A stretch of 17,515 nucleotides of DNA, from assembly GCA_044236545.1 (NCBI GenBank), contig JBIIGI010000054.1, forward strand, positions 1 to 17,515. The letters run 5' to 3'. Position 1 is the first letter of the stretch, and the number at the start of each line of letters is the position of its first letter. The position numbers were made by a program, and so were the translations under genes. This document shows positions 1-7,355 of the stretch, in pieces. Source of the stretch: UBA6821 sp044236545 (GTDB lineage Bacteria > Verrucomicrobiota > Verrucomicrobiia > Chthoniobacterales > UBA6821). The notes beneath the pieces are model-generated. The model was given only the letters and a program-made list of their open reading frames with translations, was not told the DNA's origin and searched no databases.

Positions 1-948
1 GCACTCGCTCTGTGCGAGATACCAGGCCGACTCAATGGCTGTCCCATGGGCGGTCTTGCCCATGGCGTTATGGGTGAAGTTATCAATCTCAAAGCAGACC
101 GTGCCAACATCAGCAGGCAAGGCACGGACTTGCCTAGCCATGTCCAGTGCCTTTCCGAGCACACCGCGAGGCGCATGGTCGGCATAGTAACCACCCCCGG
201 GACGGCTTCCCATGGGCAGCGGACAAGCTTTCTGAATCGCGCGAAATACGGTTTTCCAATCGTGGCCGTTATAAAGGTTCAAGTCGGCGCCTACTTGCTG
301 AAGCCCGATGAAACACTCGGGAGCAACGGCATAGGTCGCGCCTGAGATCACGGAGGCAATGCCGGCCAGGCTTTCCTGCCCGAATTCTACCCAGTGCGCC
401 CGAAGATCGCCACCGGGTGTTTTCAGAGAACTAACCAGCTTTTCGCGGGTCCATTCCCGGTTTTGCATTTCGGAAAAACGCCTGAGGCAGCTTGGGCAGA
501 AACAGCCGTATTCGACCGGATAATGACCGAACATTCGAAGATCATCGTCAATCCACACCGCCGAGGGCTGCCACCGCGCATAGGCCGTGGTCATGTGGTG
601 CAGATAGTCAAGAAACTCGGGAGCCCGCGGACAATGTCCCACCGTGGCTGTGATGCCGTCATGCCCCACCATTCGTTGCCATGGGCCGCCGATAGCTTCG
701 AAAAACGTATCGGCGTGGCCCAGGGTGTTGGCGATCTGAATGCTGGATTTGATTCCCGCGTCCCGAAACAAGGCGGCGGCTTCCCGCATGCGCGCGGCCG
801 ATTTCTCGTGGGCCTCCAGCGTCGGAGTGCCAAGTTCCGAACAGAACCAAACCTCGTTGCAAATGCCGCGATGCGCCTTCAACAGCTCGAGGGTGTCATC
901 GCGCAATGCCGGATCGTTGTGATGATGCGGCCAAAGACGCATGATCAT
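1..948 (-). CDS. Putative TIM-barrel glycoside hydrolase-like protein, C-terminus beyond window
   Basis: An open frame with no stop runs to the left edge, so only the N-terminal part (about 316 residues) is present. The start used is the ATG of MIMRLWPHHHND, where family-like sequence begins. The frame could open earlier, at an ATG at 1056, but the added residues are Asn/Ser/Thr-rich and look like translated AT-rich spacer. No Shine-Dalgarno is visible at either start. Visible segments are ICNEVWFCSELGTPTLEAH, a predicted strand-helix series, AVWIDDDLRMFGHYPVEYGC and CFCPSCLRRF. The acidic DDD strand end followed by a Cys-rich CxCxxC segment recalls uncharacterised TIM-barrel glycosidases. 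No signal peptide is seen. The family cannot be named from this fragment. Its place beside a GH3 relic and a secreted glycosidase fits sugar degradation, which is inference. Confidence 0.72.
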   Translation of the reverse strand, partial: MIMRLWPHHHNDPALRDDTLELLKAHRGICNEVWFCSELGTPTLEAHEKSAARMREAAALFRDAGIKSSIQIANTLGHADTFFEAIGGPWQRMVGHDGITATVGHCPRAPEFLDYLHHMTTAYARWQPSAVWIDDDLRMFGHYPVEYGCFCPSCLRRFSEMQNREWTREKLVSSLKTPGGDLRAHWVEFGQESLAGIASVISGATYAVAPECFIGLQQVGADLNLYNGHDWKTVFRAIQKACPLPMGSRPGGGYYADHAPRGVLGKALDMARQVRALPADVGTVCFEIDNFTHNAMGKTAHGTAIESAWYLAQSEC

Positions 949-997
949 GGATGGCGATCCGGCAGGCGTGCCGTCTGAAGGGTCGAGGTTCGCTAGC

Positions 998-1017
998 GTT
1001 TCGGAACCAGTCGAAAC
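998..1017. repeat. Small inverted repeat at the GH3-relic junction
   Basis: GTTTCG (998-1003) and CGAAAC (1012-1017) form a perfect 6-bp hairpin. A self-complementary CGCTAGCG (991-998) and a GGTTC/GAACC pair lie alongside. They fall in an AT-rich stretch between the point where GH3 similarity ends and the start of the TIM-barrel gene. It could be a regulatory hairpin or the scar of a rearrangement. Confidence 0.4.
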
Positions 1018-1039
1018 TGAATTTGTGTGTTTCGTTGAA

Positions 1040-1234
1040 TTATTTTTTGTGCACATTGAAACGGGGGATGGGTGGCGCGGAGTGCAGGAGCTGCGCGATT
1101 TTCTCGCGCAATGTCATCTGAGTGACCAAAATCTGAACGCGTTCCTCCACCGGCAGGGCCGGGTCAAGGAAACGAAGATCCACAGATCGTCTATCCAAAG
1201 CGGCGGGGGAGCTATCGGGTGGTTTCATGGACAT
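1040..1234 (-). pseudogene. GH3 beta-glycosidase N-terminal remnant
   Basis: The 64-residue frame contains LDPALPVEERVQILVTQMTL followed by REKIAQLLHSAPPIPRF. This closely resembles the start of the mature region of GH3 beta-glucosidases and xylosidases (DxxLPxEERVxxLxxxMTxxEKIxQ...APAIPRLGI). GH3 enzymes are normally 700-900 residues. Here similarity ends right after IPRF and the frame stops four codons later (VHKK-stop), so the catalytic barrel is missing. The other minus frames downstream encode the TIM-barrel protein, not GH3, so this is not a simple frameshift. No signal peptide or Shine-Dalgarno is seen. The likely explanation is a deletion or recombination that left a GH3 head in front of another gene. 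It may still be translated as a short peptide, but that would have no enzyme activity. Confidence 0.72.
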
Positions 1235-1362
1235 GGTTCAGGCTGAAGGAGAAAATTGTTGGGGTAGCCTCATCAACGGCCGACGACGCAGGGACCCTCA
1301 TGGAGACTCGCCGCGCTGGTCGATCGGGATCCTTGTTTGTTACGGAACTCGGGAAGTTGGAC

Positions 1363-4236
1363 TCAGCGCTTTTCCTTCAACTCCACGGCGGAGAGGGATT
1401 CCGGCGGGAGTTGCAGGATGTTCCCTTCTGAGAGCGTGGTCTGCTCGGCGCCCCACTTGCGGACGATTTCCAGTGAGCCATCACCGATGGTGATGGATTT
1501 CCGCTCTTTGGAGCGATTGACCGCAACGATCACCTTCACTCCCTTCTCGCCGACGAAGCAACCCGCATCGACCCCCTCATCCACCCGGAGTCCGACCGTG
1601 TCCCGGTAGCGCAGTGTGTAAAGAACGGGATCGAGGCTACGCTTGAGTCCGACGATTTCCTTGATGCGCCGTGCCGCATCATCGGGGAGCTTGGCCGGAT
1701 CATTGATAAGGATCAACGGTTGTCCTGTCAGCAGGGCCTGCTCCGCATTCCGCACGACGCGGGCAGCATCGACCTCCTCATACTGGCCCACCATGGTCGT
1801 GTAAGCCGGGAACGTGTATTTCAGGATGGAGTAATCCCCGTCAAAGAGCAGGGAGTAGGTCACGTATTGCTGGGCGTAGACATTGACCCCCTCGATACCG
1901 GTGACGAGATCGGGATTGACCCGGCGGAGTTCCTCCATGACGGCCTCGCAAAAGAGACCCTGGTTAAAGGACCAAAACCCGAGCCTGGAGGCCGGAATCC
2001 CCTTGGTCCAGTCGAGGTGGATGGGAACCGCACCCAGTTGGTCCATGTAGAGGGCGTCGGGCCGGGCATCGCGCACCAGGGGCAGGACGAACTCCGCGAA
2101 TTTTTTCCCCCATTCCCGGTCAGCCACCGCCAGCGCCATCGGATGATGACGGAAGGTATGCTCCGTATAGACCGGATATCCGTCGGCATCCATCACCACC
2201 CAGCGGTCCTTGAGATCCGCGTACTGGGGAGCGACGCGCGACAGCATCAGCGGGTTGGAATAAAAGCTCGTCCGACCGCCGGCGGCGCGAATGTCATCCG
2301 TCAGCTCCAGGAGATCCTTCGTCTGACGCTCGTTGAGAAGATAACCTTCGGGATACCATGCCTCGGTGCCGAACGGCAGCCACTCCCCGCTGTGCCACCA
2401 GTCGATGCCGGTTCTCTCGCGGACATCGGCCAGGATCTTGCGGTTGACTGCCTTTCGTCCTTCCGCCTGCGTATTGCGCCCATCAAGCGACTCGAGATCT
2501 GTTTTCCGGCCATTCTCGGGATACTTGAGCCCGACTTCCATCCCTCCGATCCCACGGAACCACTCGGGGACCTTCGGGGAGGAGGCCCATGAAAACCACC
2601 ATTGCGAAAACTTGTCGGCCGAGGGATGCCAATCCTCACCGTCGGAATTCCCGACCACGACGACGGGAGAGGTCCACGACTCGCCGGCTTTGATCCGGGT
2701 GAACTTCGAGAAGCACCAGCTGATCCCCCCGGAATCATCCCGCTTGAACTGCAGGCTGGAATCCTGATGGGCGGGATCCTCCAGGTAGGAATAGAGCGTG
2801 CGCCCGTCGGACGTGATGCAGACCCAGTCGTGGGTGAAGCGCGAGGGGCCGAGCAGCGACTCGCTCGCCGGCATCTTGTTCACATCGTATCGGGTGCTCC
2901 CCGCCAGGAACCATCCCTTCCCGGCGTGATGTGGCCCCTGGAAGCCGAAATCAACCCGGTAGATGTCGCTGTCGCTCTTGTTGGTGAGCTTGAACTGCAT
3001 GCGCCGTTCTCCTGCCGCCGTCCCCCCGCCGGGTTGTGAGAGAAACTCGACCTCAGCCGCGCGTTCCTTCCCGTCGGCATGGCGGACAGAAACTTGCTCC
3101 GGCTTCCGTTCACTCCCGACGCCGGCGGAGCCGCCGGTGTTGCTCACGTCATTCCAGACAAAGGCTCCCCCATCGCCCTTCCCCGCATCCTTCGCGGCAG
3201 GCGCTGGAACTCCCGTCCGGGGTTCCACCACAAGGTTTGCCGGCGCGTCGGCCGTTTTCCCCTCCAGGCGCGGCTCGCCGAGCTTGATGCTGTAGGCATG
3301 CGGCGTGGCATACCACTTGTCATGGGTGTGGATCCTCAGGCCCGTGACGCGGGGGGCCTCCCCCTTGGCAAAGAGTGAGGAAAGATCGAATGCACGTTCC
3401 TCCCCGGATCCGAATTTCGCCGCGGGAACGGAGACGGGGAGATCCACGAACCCTCCCCCGTCCCGGTAGACGCGCAGACGCCCCTCGAACGGCTCCGTGC
3501 TTCGGCTCTCCACCTGGATCGGCAACACCAGCCTGCTGTAGTGGCTCCAGTCATTGAGGACCAAGGGTATGTCCGATCCCGGGTATCCGGCCCCCGCCGG
3601 GTCGACGTTCGCGTTCAGGGTGACTCCCGCGGCCGCCACGGGCCGGCTCTTCGGGAACGGCTCCACGGCGCAGCGGGAGAGCGCGAGCGCATCGATGGCC
3701 TGGCTGAGGTAGGGCTTCCCGTCGGTCACGAACTCGCGCACCGCGACGCGCAGGGTGTGGGTTCCCTTTGTTGCCTCGAACGGCCCCAGGCGAACCAGGG
3801 CCAGCTTTTTGTTGAGGACTTCCGCGACGATGTTCTCCTGGATGTTCCTGTCGTCCGCCGGTTGACGCCTCTCAGCCCCCCCGTCGATGCTCCAGGAAAA
3901 CGGACTGGCCAGGAAGCCGGGAAAGCGCGTCCGGGCGTAGATGCAGTATGTGCCGGACTCCGGGACATCGAAGCGGTAGCTCGCGACGAAAGCACCCCCC
4001 TCAGGAAGGCTCGTGGCGGCCAGTTCCAGCACACCCCGCCCGGTCACCTTGGCATAATTCCTCCACCAGAAATGCCGCGACTCGCCGGGTGTCCAGTTGT
4101 GTTCGAAGGCGTCCTCGCCCTCGATGTATTGGAGATACTCGGGGGGATTCTCGTAGGAGACGGGGAGCGCCATCAGTTGATTGCACATAAGCAGCAAAAG
4201 CGCTGGGGGAAGGAGTTTCAGTCGGGGATTTTTCAT
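1363..4236 (-). CDS. Secreted glycosidase-like protein (DUF6259-type), 957 residues
   Basis: The start is the ATG of MKNPRLKLLPPALLLLMCNQ, which gives a basic-hydrophobic signal peptide ending near residue 24 (LMALP). The frame opens further upstream, but that part overlaps the preceding gene. Residues about 35-190 look like a carbohydrate-binding beta-sandwich (YIEGEDAFEHNW). Residues about 235-325 form a second beta-sandwich. Residues about 380-550 form a sandwich with HDWVCITSDG, leading into a TIM barrel at about 560-870. A small beta domain closes the protein. The barrel has WWHSGEWLPFGTEAWYPEGY, DALYMDQLGA (Asp732) and GIEGVNVYAQQY (Glu782). The DxxYxDQ strand end is typical of clan GH-D-like and DUF6259 proteins, so Asp732 is a candidate nucleophile and Glu782 or Asp799 a candidate acid/base. 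The likely role is cutting a polysaccharide or oligosaccharide in the periplasm or outside the cell; the substrate is unknown. It lies 98 nt downstream of the small sandwich protein on the same strand. Confidence 0.85.
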   Translation of the reverse strand: MKNPRLKLLPPALLLLMCNQLMALPVSYENPPEYLQYIEGEDAFEHNWTPGESRHFWWRNYAKVTGRGVLELAATSLPEGGAFVASYRFDVPESGTYCIYARTRFPGFLASPFSWSIDGGAERRQPADDRNIQENIVAEVLNKKLALVRLGPFEATKGTHTLRVAVREFVTDGKPYLSQAIDALALSRCAVEPFPKSRPVAAAGVTLNANVDPAGAGYPGSDIPLVLNDWSHYSRLVLPIQVESRSTEPFEGRLRVYRDGGGFVDLPVSVPAAKFGSGEERAFDLSSLFAKGEAPRVTGLRIHTHDKWYATPHAYSIKLGEPRLEGKTADAPANLVVEPRTGVPAPAAKDAGKGDGGAFVWNDVSNTGGSAGVGSERKPEQVSVRHADGKERAAEVEFLSQPGGGTAAGERRMQFKLTNKSDSDIYRVDFGFQGPHHAGKGWFLAGSTRYDVNKMPASESLLGPSRFTHDWVCITSDGRTLYSYLEDPAHQDSSLQFKRDDSGGISWCFSKFTRIKAGESWTSPVVVVGNSDGEDWHPSADKFSQWWFSWASSPKVPEWFRGIGGMEVGLKYPENGRKTDLESLDGRNTQAEGRKAVNRKILADVRERTGIDWWHSGEWLPFGTEAWYPEGYLLNERQTKDLLELTDDIRAAGGRTSFYSNPLMLSRVAPQYADLKDRWVVMDADGYPVYTEHTFRHHPMALAVADREWGKKFAEFVLPLVRDARPDALYMDQLGAVPIHLDWTKGIPASRLGFWSFNQGLFCEAVMEELRRVNPDLVTGIEGVNVYAQQYVTYSLLFDGDYSILKYTFPAYTTMVGQYEEVDAARVVRNAEQALLTGQPLILINDPAKLPDDAARRIKEIVGLKRSLDPVLYTLRYRDTVGLRVDEGVDAGCFVGEKGVKVIVAVNRSKERKSITIGDGSLEIVRKWGAEQTTLSEGNILQLPPESLSAVELKEKR

Positions 4237-4334
4237 CAGGATGGATCGGTGGATCGGGAGACTCGCCCTCCCGGAAAATCGGTCGTTGTGCTCAACAGGT
4301 TCTTCCTCATGGTGCCGGGCGGATCGGACCACTG

Positions 4335-4856
4335 CTACTGCTTGGCGGCGAGGCTGATCTCCGCGATGAAGACATCCAGCACAGCCGAAGCCCCCACCCA
4401 TGCGCGCGACGTGAAGACATAGACATTGTCGACCGCTTCCAGCACCGACAGATCATCGGCGGGCAGGTTTTGCAGATCAATGGTCAGCATCTGCCACTTC
4501 CCGAAATCATCGCCCTGGACCGAGATCGGCAGGTCCACAAAACGGCTCTGCCGATAGGCCCGGATCTTCCCGTCGAACATGGAGCCCTCGCCATCCACGC
4601 GGATCCAGACCTTCAGCGCTTTGCCGGAGGCCCAGTCACCCTCCGCCGGGTTAAAAAATCTGCCGGCGAACTCCTCCTCACCGGCCTGCGAGGCAAAGTC
4701 CACCCTGACATGGAAGGCCGTCGCGAAGTCGCCTCCCGCCGGAGCCTTTTCCATCACCTCCGCAGGCAGGATCTGGAGAGGAGCCTCGGCACGGGAGGTC
4801 CCGGCGGAGGGAATCAAGAGCGTCAAGAGCAGGAGAAAGAAGGGTAACAATCGCAC
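4335..4856 (-). CDS. Secreted beta-sandwich protein, stand-alone copy of a domain in the 957-residue protein
   Basis: The product has 173 residues and starts with GTG. Residues 1-23 (MRLLPFFLLLLTLLIPSAGT then SRA) are a clear signal peptide ending at an Ala site. The remainder is predicted beta-rich. Residues 93-172 match residues 250-325 of the neighbouring secreted glycosidase-like protein: both have F-x-G-(K/R)-(I/L)-R-x-YR, then FVDLP(I/V)SV, FG and a (I/F)DL strand. The family is not recognised by name; a non-catalytic carbohydrate-binding or accessory role is inferred. The start codon lies only 6 nt past the T-tract of a strong terminator, so there is no room for a ribosome-binding site unless the hairpin is part of the leader. 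Transcription must come from read-through or from a leaderless start. The 98-nt gap to the next gene suggests the two are transcribed together. Confidence 0.8.
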   Translation of the reverse strand: MRLLPFFLLLLTLLIPSAGTSRAEAPLQILPAEVMEKAPAGGDFATAFHVRVDFASQAGEEEFAGRFFNPAEGDWASGKALKVWIRVDGEGSMFDGKIRAYRQSRFVDLPISVQGDDFGKWQMLTIDLQNLPADDLSVLEAVDNVYVFTSRAWVGASAVLDVFIAEISLAAKQ

Positions 4857-4862
4857 GGGTTG

Positions 4863-4893
4863 AAAAAAAGACGCCCGCGTTGCCGCGGGCGCC
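4863..4893 (-). terminator. Intrinsic terminator after the PEP-CTERM gene
   Basis: Read on the minus strand, CGCCCGCG-GCAA-CGCGGGCG (4891 down to 4872) is a perfect 8-bp GC stem with a GNRA-type GCAA loop. It is followed by TC and seven Ts (4869-4863). It lies about 50 nt after the PEP-CTERM stop codon. The odd point is that the next gene on the same strand begins 6 nt beyond the T-tract. Confidence 0.9.
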
Positions 4894-4941
4894 CTGGGTT
4901 GAGTGTTGCTTGGGTTGCAGGGTTTCCTCAGGTCTGATTCC

Positions 4942-5652
4942 TTAGGCCTGCACGCGGCGGCGGATCAGCAGCAGGGTCGCGATGCCACCGACGACCAGCG
5001 CGTAGGTCGAGGGCTCCGGCACGGCCGTGAAGTCCGCGCTCGCGCTGTAGACATAGCCGTAGGAATTAGCGCTGCCGAGGACCACCATGTAGGCGCTCTG
5101 CTGATCAGCTCCGATACGGAAGGGGGTCACGTTTCCAGAGTTCCAGGTGAAGCCGCCATCCGCAGTGCTGCTGGCCACTTGGGTGAGGTCGGTCGTGCTA
5201 CCATAGAAATAGGGGATGGTAATAGACTGGGCTAAGATATTTTGGTCATTGAGGCCGCTTCCGCGATAGGTGCCGAAATTATCATCCCCCCAGAGCAAGG
5301 TGATGCTGGGAGATGTTCCCTCGTTTCCGCTCCATTGGTTGTAGCCGGAGAGATTGACCGTGACATCGTAGGGATTGGTGTCGCCTTCGGCGCGGTTAAA
5401 CTTGAACAGGAGGTTATAGCCATCGCCGTAACCCATGCGATAGCTGTTACCTGGGACGAGGAACCCACCGTATTGCGCATAGAGATCATTAGAACTCGTG
5501 CTGAGCGTCCAATCCGTGCCCAGAGTGAAGGCCACGTTGTTGCTGGCTGGGGCGCCATTATTGTAATTCTCGGTCAGCTGGGCCGCCTGTGTGGAGACCG
5601 CGAGGACAAGGCTCAGGAGAGCCGATGTGATGATTGCTTTGGTTGTATTCAT
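4942..5652 (-). CDS. PEP-CTERM sorting domain protein
   Basis: The start is the ATG of MNTTKAIITSALLSLVLAVS, giving a signal peptide that ends at TQAAQ (near residue 24). The product has 236 residues. The tail, from residue 211, is VPEPSTYALVVGGIATLLLI followed by RRRVQA: a PEP motif, a membrane segment and a basic cluster, as in PEP-CTERM proteins processed by exosortase. The central part is rich in Gly, Asn, Ser, Tyr and Thr and predicted beta-rich, with no catalytic signature. It is probably an exported surface or matrix protein; its binding target is unknown. It is divergent from the lacI-type gene, across a 174-nt region holding a perfect operator-like palindrome, so repression by that regulator is likely. 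A strong terminator follows. No Shine-Dalgarno precedes the ATG. Confidence 0.9.
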   Translation of the reverse strand: MNTTKAIITSALLSLVLAVSTQAAQLTENYNNGAPASNNVAFTLGTDWTLSTSSNDLYAQYGGFLVPGNSYRMGYGDGYNLLFKFNRAEGDTNPYDVTVNLSGYNQWSGNEGTSPSITLLWGDDNFGTYRGSGLNDQNILAQSITIPYFYGSTTDLTQVASSTADGGFTWNSGNVTPFRIGADQQSAYMVVLGSANSYGYVYSASADFTAVPEPSTYALVVGGIATLLLIRRRVQA

Positions 5653-5756
5653 GGGAGGTTGTGGTGATGTGGTTGGTGATGTGTGAATATCCTTGTGAGG
5701 ACGAGCTACTATTCGACTCGCCACCTTGGGCTTGCAACAAAATTGAGGGGATATTT

Positions 5757-5773
5757 TATGCAATAGTTGCATA
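5757..5773. promoter_or_regulatory. Palindromic operator candidate for the LacI-family regulator
   Basis: TATGCAA-TAG-TTGCATA has perfect 7-bp arms around a 3-nt centre and lies between the divergent PEP-CTERM and lacI-type genes. The size, symmetry and place fit a LacI-family operator. It adjoins an AT-rich ATATTTTAT (5751-5759) that could serve as a -10 region on either strand, so binding there would block both genes. A lone TTGCAA half-site lies at 5732-5737. Which protein binds is inferred from position only. Confidence 0.65.
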
Positions 5774-5797
5774 GTTCTGATCTTTCTCTTAATAAGC

Positions 5798-5812
5798 TCA
5801 GGACAATCCTGA
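5798..5812. promoter_or_regulatory. Second inverted repeat in the lacI leader
   Basis: TCAGGA-CAA-TCCTGA has perfect 6-bp arms and a 3-nt centre. It ends 14 nt before the chosen lacI-type start codon. The sequence differs from the first palindrome, so it could be a site for another regulator or a small mRNA hairpin controlling translation. Confidence 0.4.
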
Positions 5813-5826
5813 TCCATCCACCACCC

Positions 5827-6855
5827 ATGAACCCGAAAGAGCCTGCGCCCTCCCAGATTCAGATCGCACGGTTGACGGGGTTTTCCACGGCGACCGTCTC
5901 CCGCGCGCTGGCTAACCACCCCCTGATCTCAGCGGCCACCAAGGCGGCCGTGCGCGACGCCGCCAGGAAGCTCTCTTACCGCCCCAACCCCCTGGTCTCC
6001 ACGCTGACCGCCCAGATCCGCAGGAGCAGGATCTCGCCGACGGTCTCCACGCTCGGCTATGTCACCAGCGCTCCGCTGCCATCGGAGGATCGTAACCCCT
6101 GGACGGAGTTCTACCACGGGGCCAGGGAGCATGCCGGGGAGCTCGGATACAATCTGGATCTCCTCTGGCGCCGCGAGCCGGGGATGACGCTCAGGAAATT
6201 CAACGGAGTCCTGCGGGCCCGCGGAATCCGCGGCGTGATCATCAGCCCGCTCTCCGATGTCATGGGTCACATCACGATGGATTTCCCTCGCCTGGCGGCG
6301 GCGACGGTCGGACATCCCCTCGCCAAGCCCCGTCTCCACCACGCCTCGGCCTGGCATCTCCAGTGCATCAACCTCGCGCTTAGAATGATCCTCAAGCGCG
6401 GCTACAAGAGGATCGGCTATGCGATTTTTCCTCATACCGACCGTTATGCGAGTTTCTCCTTCTCCTCCCGCTTCCTTCTCTATCAGTCGACGATCCCGGA
6501 AAAACAGCGCCTCCCGTTGCTGGTCCATCCGCAGGAAAAAAGAGTGCCCTCAACCCGGCAATTCGAGACCTGGTTCGGAAAGCACAGTCCCGACGTCATC
6601 CTCTGCTCCGGCCCTCTGATTCCGGGCTGGATCCGCGAACTTGGGCTCAGGGTGCCGCAGGATGTCGCCTATGCCAACCTGTTCGCCTTTGATAAGGAGA
6701 GCGGCGAATCGGGGATTCAGGAACCATCCCGACTGGTAGGCGCATGCGCTGTGGATCTCGTTGTCGAGCAAATCCATCAGAATCGTTTCGGGGTTCCAGC
6801 CAATCCCAAAAGCGTGCTTGTCGAGGGAGAGTGGGTGGAAGGGAAGACGCTTTAA
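5827..6855 (+). CDS. LacI-family transcriptional regulator
   Basis: The product has 342 residues. The start is the ATG of MNPKEPAPSQ. An in-frame TTG at 5767 lies inside the operator palindrome and is unlikely. Residues 10-35 are the helix-turn-helix (IQIARLTGFSTATVSRALAN), followed by the hinge region SYRPNPLVS. The rest is a periplasmic-binding-protein-like sensor domain with GVIISPLSDVMGH near residues 136-148 and a typical ending VEGEWVEGKTL. The effector is probably a sugar, as in the family, but cannot be read from the sequence. It is divergent from the PEP-CTERM gene and probably controls that gene and itself. The stop codon TAA lies exactly at the left end of a MITE-like insertion; without the insertion the stop would read TAG. 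A fragment of a close relative lies at 9825-9896. Confidence 0.92.
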   Translation: MNPKEPAPSQIQIARLTGFSTATVSRALANHPLISAATKAAVRDAARKLSYRPNPLVSTLTAQIRRSRISPTVSTLGYVTSAPLPSEDRNPWTEFYHGAREHAGELGYNLDLLWRREPGMTLRKFNGVLRARGIRGVIISPLSDVMGHITMDFPRLAAATVGHPLAKPRLHHASAWHLQCINLALRMILKRGYKRIGYAIFPHTDRYASFSFSSRFLLYQSTIPEKQRLPLLVHPQEKRVPSTRQFETWFGKHSPDVILCSGPLIPGWIRELGLRVPQDVAYANLFAFDKESGESGIQEPSRLVGACAVDLVVEQIHQNRFGVPANPKSVLVEGEWVEGKTL

Positions 6856-6938
6856 GGAAGCGCTAATTAAATCCCATGAAGGCCGCTGAAGAGCATTTGC
6901 TGATTTTTGAAGGCGCGAGTGCTGGGCGATACCCGCAG

Positions 6939-7023
6939 CGGTCTCGCCCGAGCGAGCAACGCCACAACGACGAGCGGCGGGAGCCGCGTCGTAGCCTGCG
7001 AAGCAGTCCGCAGGACGAGACCG
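6939..7023. repeat. Three-way-junction fold inside the MITE-like element
   Basis: CGGTCTCG (6939-6946) pairs with CGAGACCG (7016-7023) as a closing stem. Inside are two hairpins. ACGACG-AG-CGGC (6967-6978) pairs with GCCGCGTCGT (6983-6992) across a GGGA loop with an AG bulge. CCTGCG (6995-7000) pairs with CGCAGG (7009-7014). The fold is seen directly; whether it acts as RNA or only as DNA is unknown. Confidence 0.55.
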
Positions 7024-7101
7024 TCGGGAGACGGCGAGGCAAAAATCGACAAATGGCTTCAGCCCTTCGGGTTGCGGAGATAACCGGCCGGGGGCTGTGT
7101 T

Positions 7102-7145
7102 GGCTTGGCGCTTACAGCCCACTGCGGGGATGCTCGCGCCAAGCC
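7102..7145. repeat. Perfect 10-bp hairpin in the right half of the MITE-like element
   Basis: GGCTTGGCGC (7102-7111) and GCGCCAAGCC (7136-7145) are exact inverted repeats with a 24-nt loop. No T-tract follows, so it is not a typical terminator. Confidence 0.6.
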
Positions 7146-7355
7146 GCCTTGCCCGCGGCCCATTCTTCCCGTAACGGCCTCTATGCGATTAAATTAGCGC
7201 TTCCTTAGTGAGTGCACGCCTCCGGCCCCTGGAGAACACCCAACACCCCTTTGATGGCATCCGCCACCCATCTCCCATCTCCTGCGCCACGGCGCATCTG
7301 CCCTTAGGGGCTCGCTTCGCTCGTCCTCCGCGCCGCTTCCGAGCGGCTTGGTTCC

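Larger units (their letters stand above)
6853..7207. mobile_element. MITE-like element with about 33-bp terminal inverted repeats
   Basis: The left end, TAAGGAAGCGCTAATT and on (6853-6885), and the reverse complement of the right end (7207-7175) agree at 29 of 33 positions, with the outer 16 identical. The dinucleotide TA at both tips fits a TA target duplication. Deleting one TA plus the interior restores CTT-TAG-TGA at the lacI end, a natural stop. The interior (about 350 bp) has no plausible gene but is full of GC-rich hairpins. It therefore looks like a non-autonomous element moved by a transposase encoded elsewhere, perhaps an IS630/Tc1-like enzyme given the TA target. Copy number in the genome is unknown. 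Confidence 0.72.

Noticed and set aside
394..978. A 194-residue open frame on the plus strand
   Set aside because: The minus strand encodes a consistent TIM-barrel-like protein over the same bases, and the plus product looks random.
4237..4401. Longer N-terminus for the 957-residue secreted protein
   Set aside because: The added 55 residues are not family-like, overlap the preceding gene, and would bury the signal peptide inside the protein.
5653..5919. Longer N-terminus for the PEP-CTERM protein
   Set aside because: It would run through the operator palindrome and into the lacI-type gene, and would hide the signal peptide.
6939..7023. Possible tRNA from the cloverleaf-like fold
   Set aside because: It has only two inner hairpins, no T-loop (GTTCRA) consensus, no anticodon loop and no acceptor-like end.
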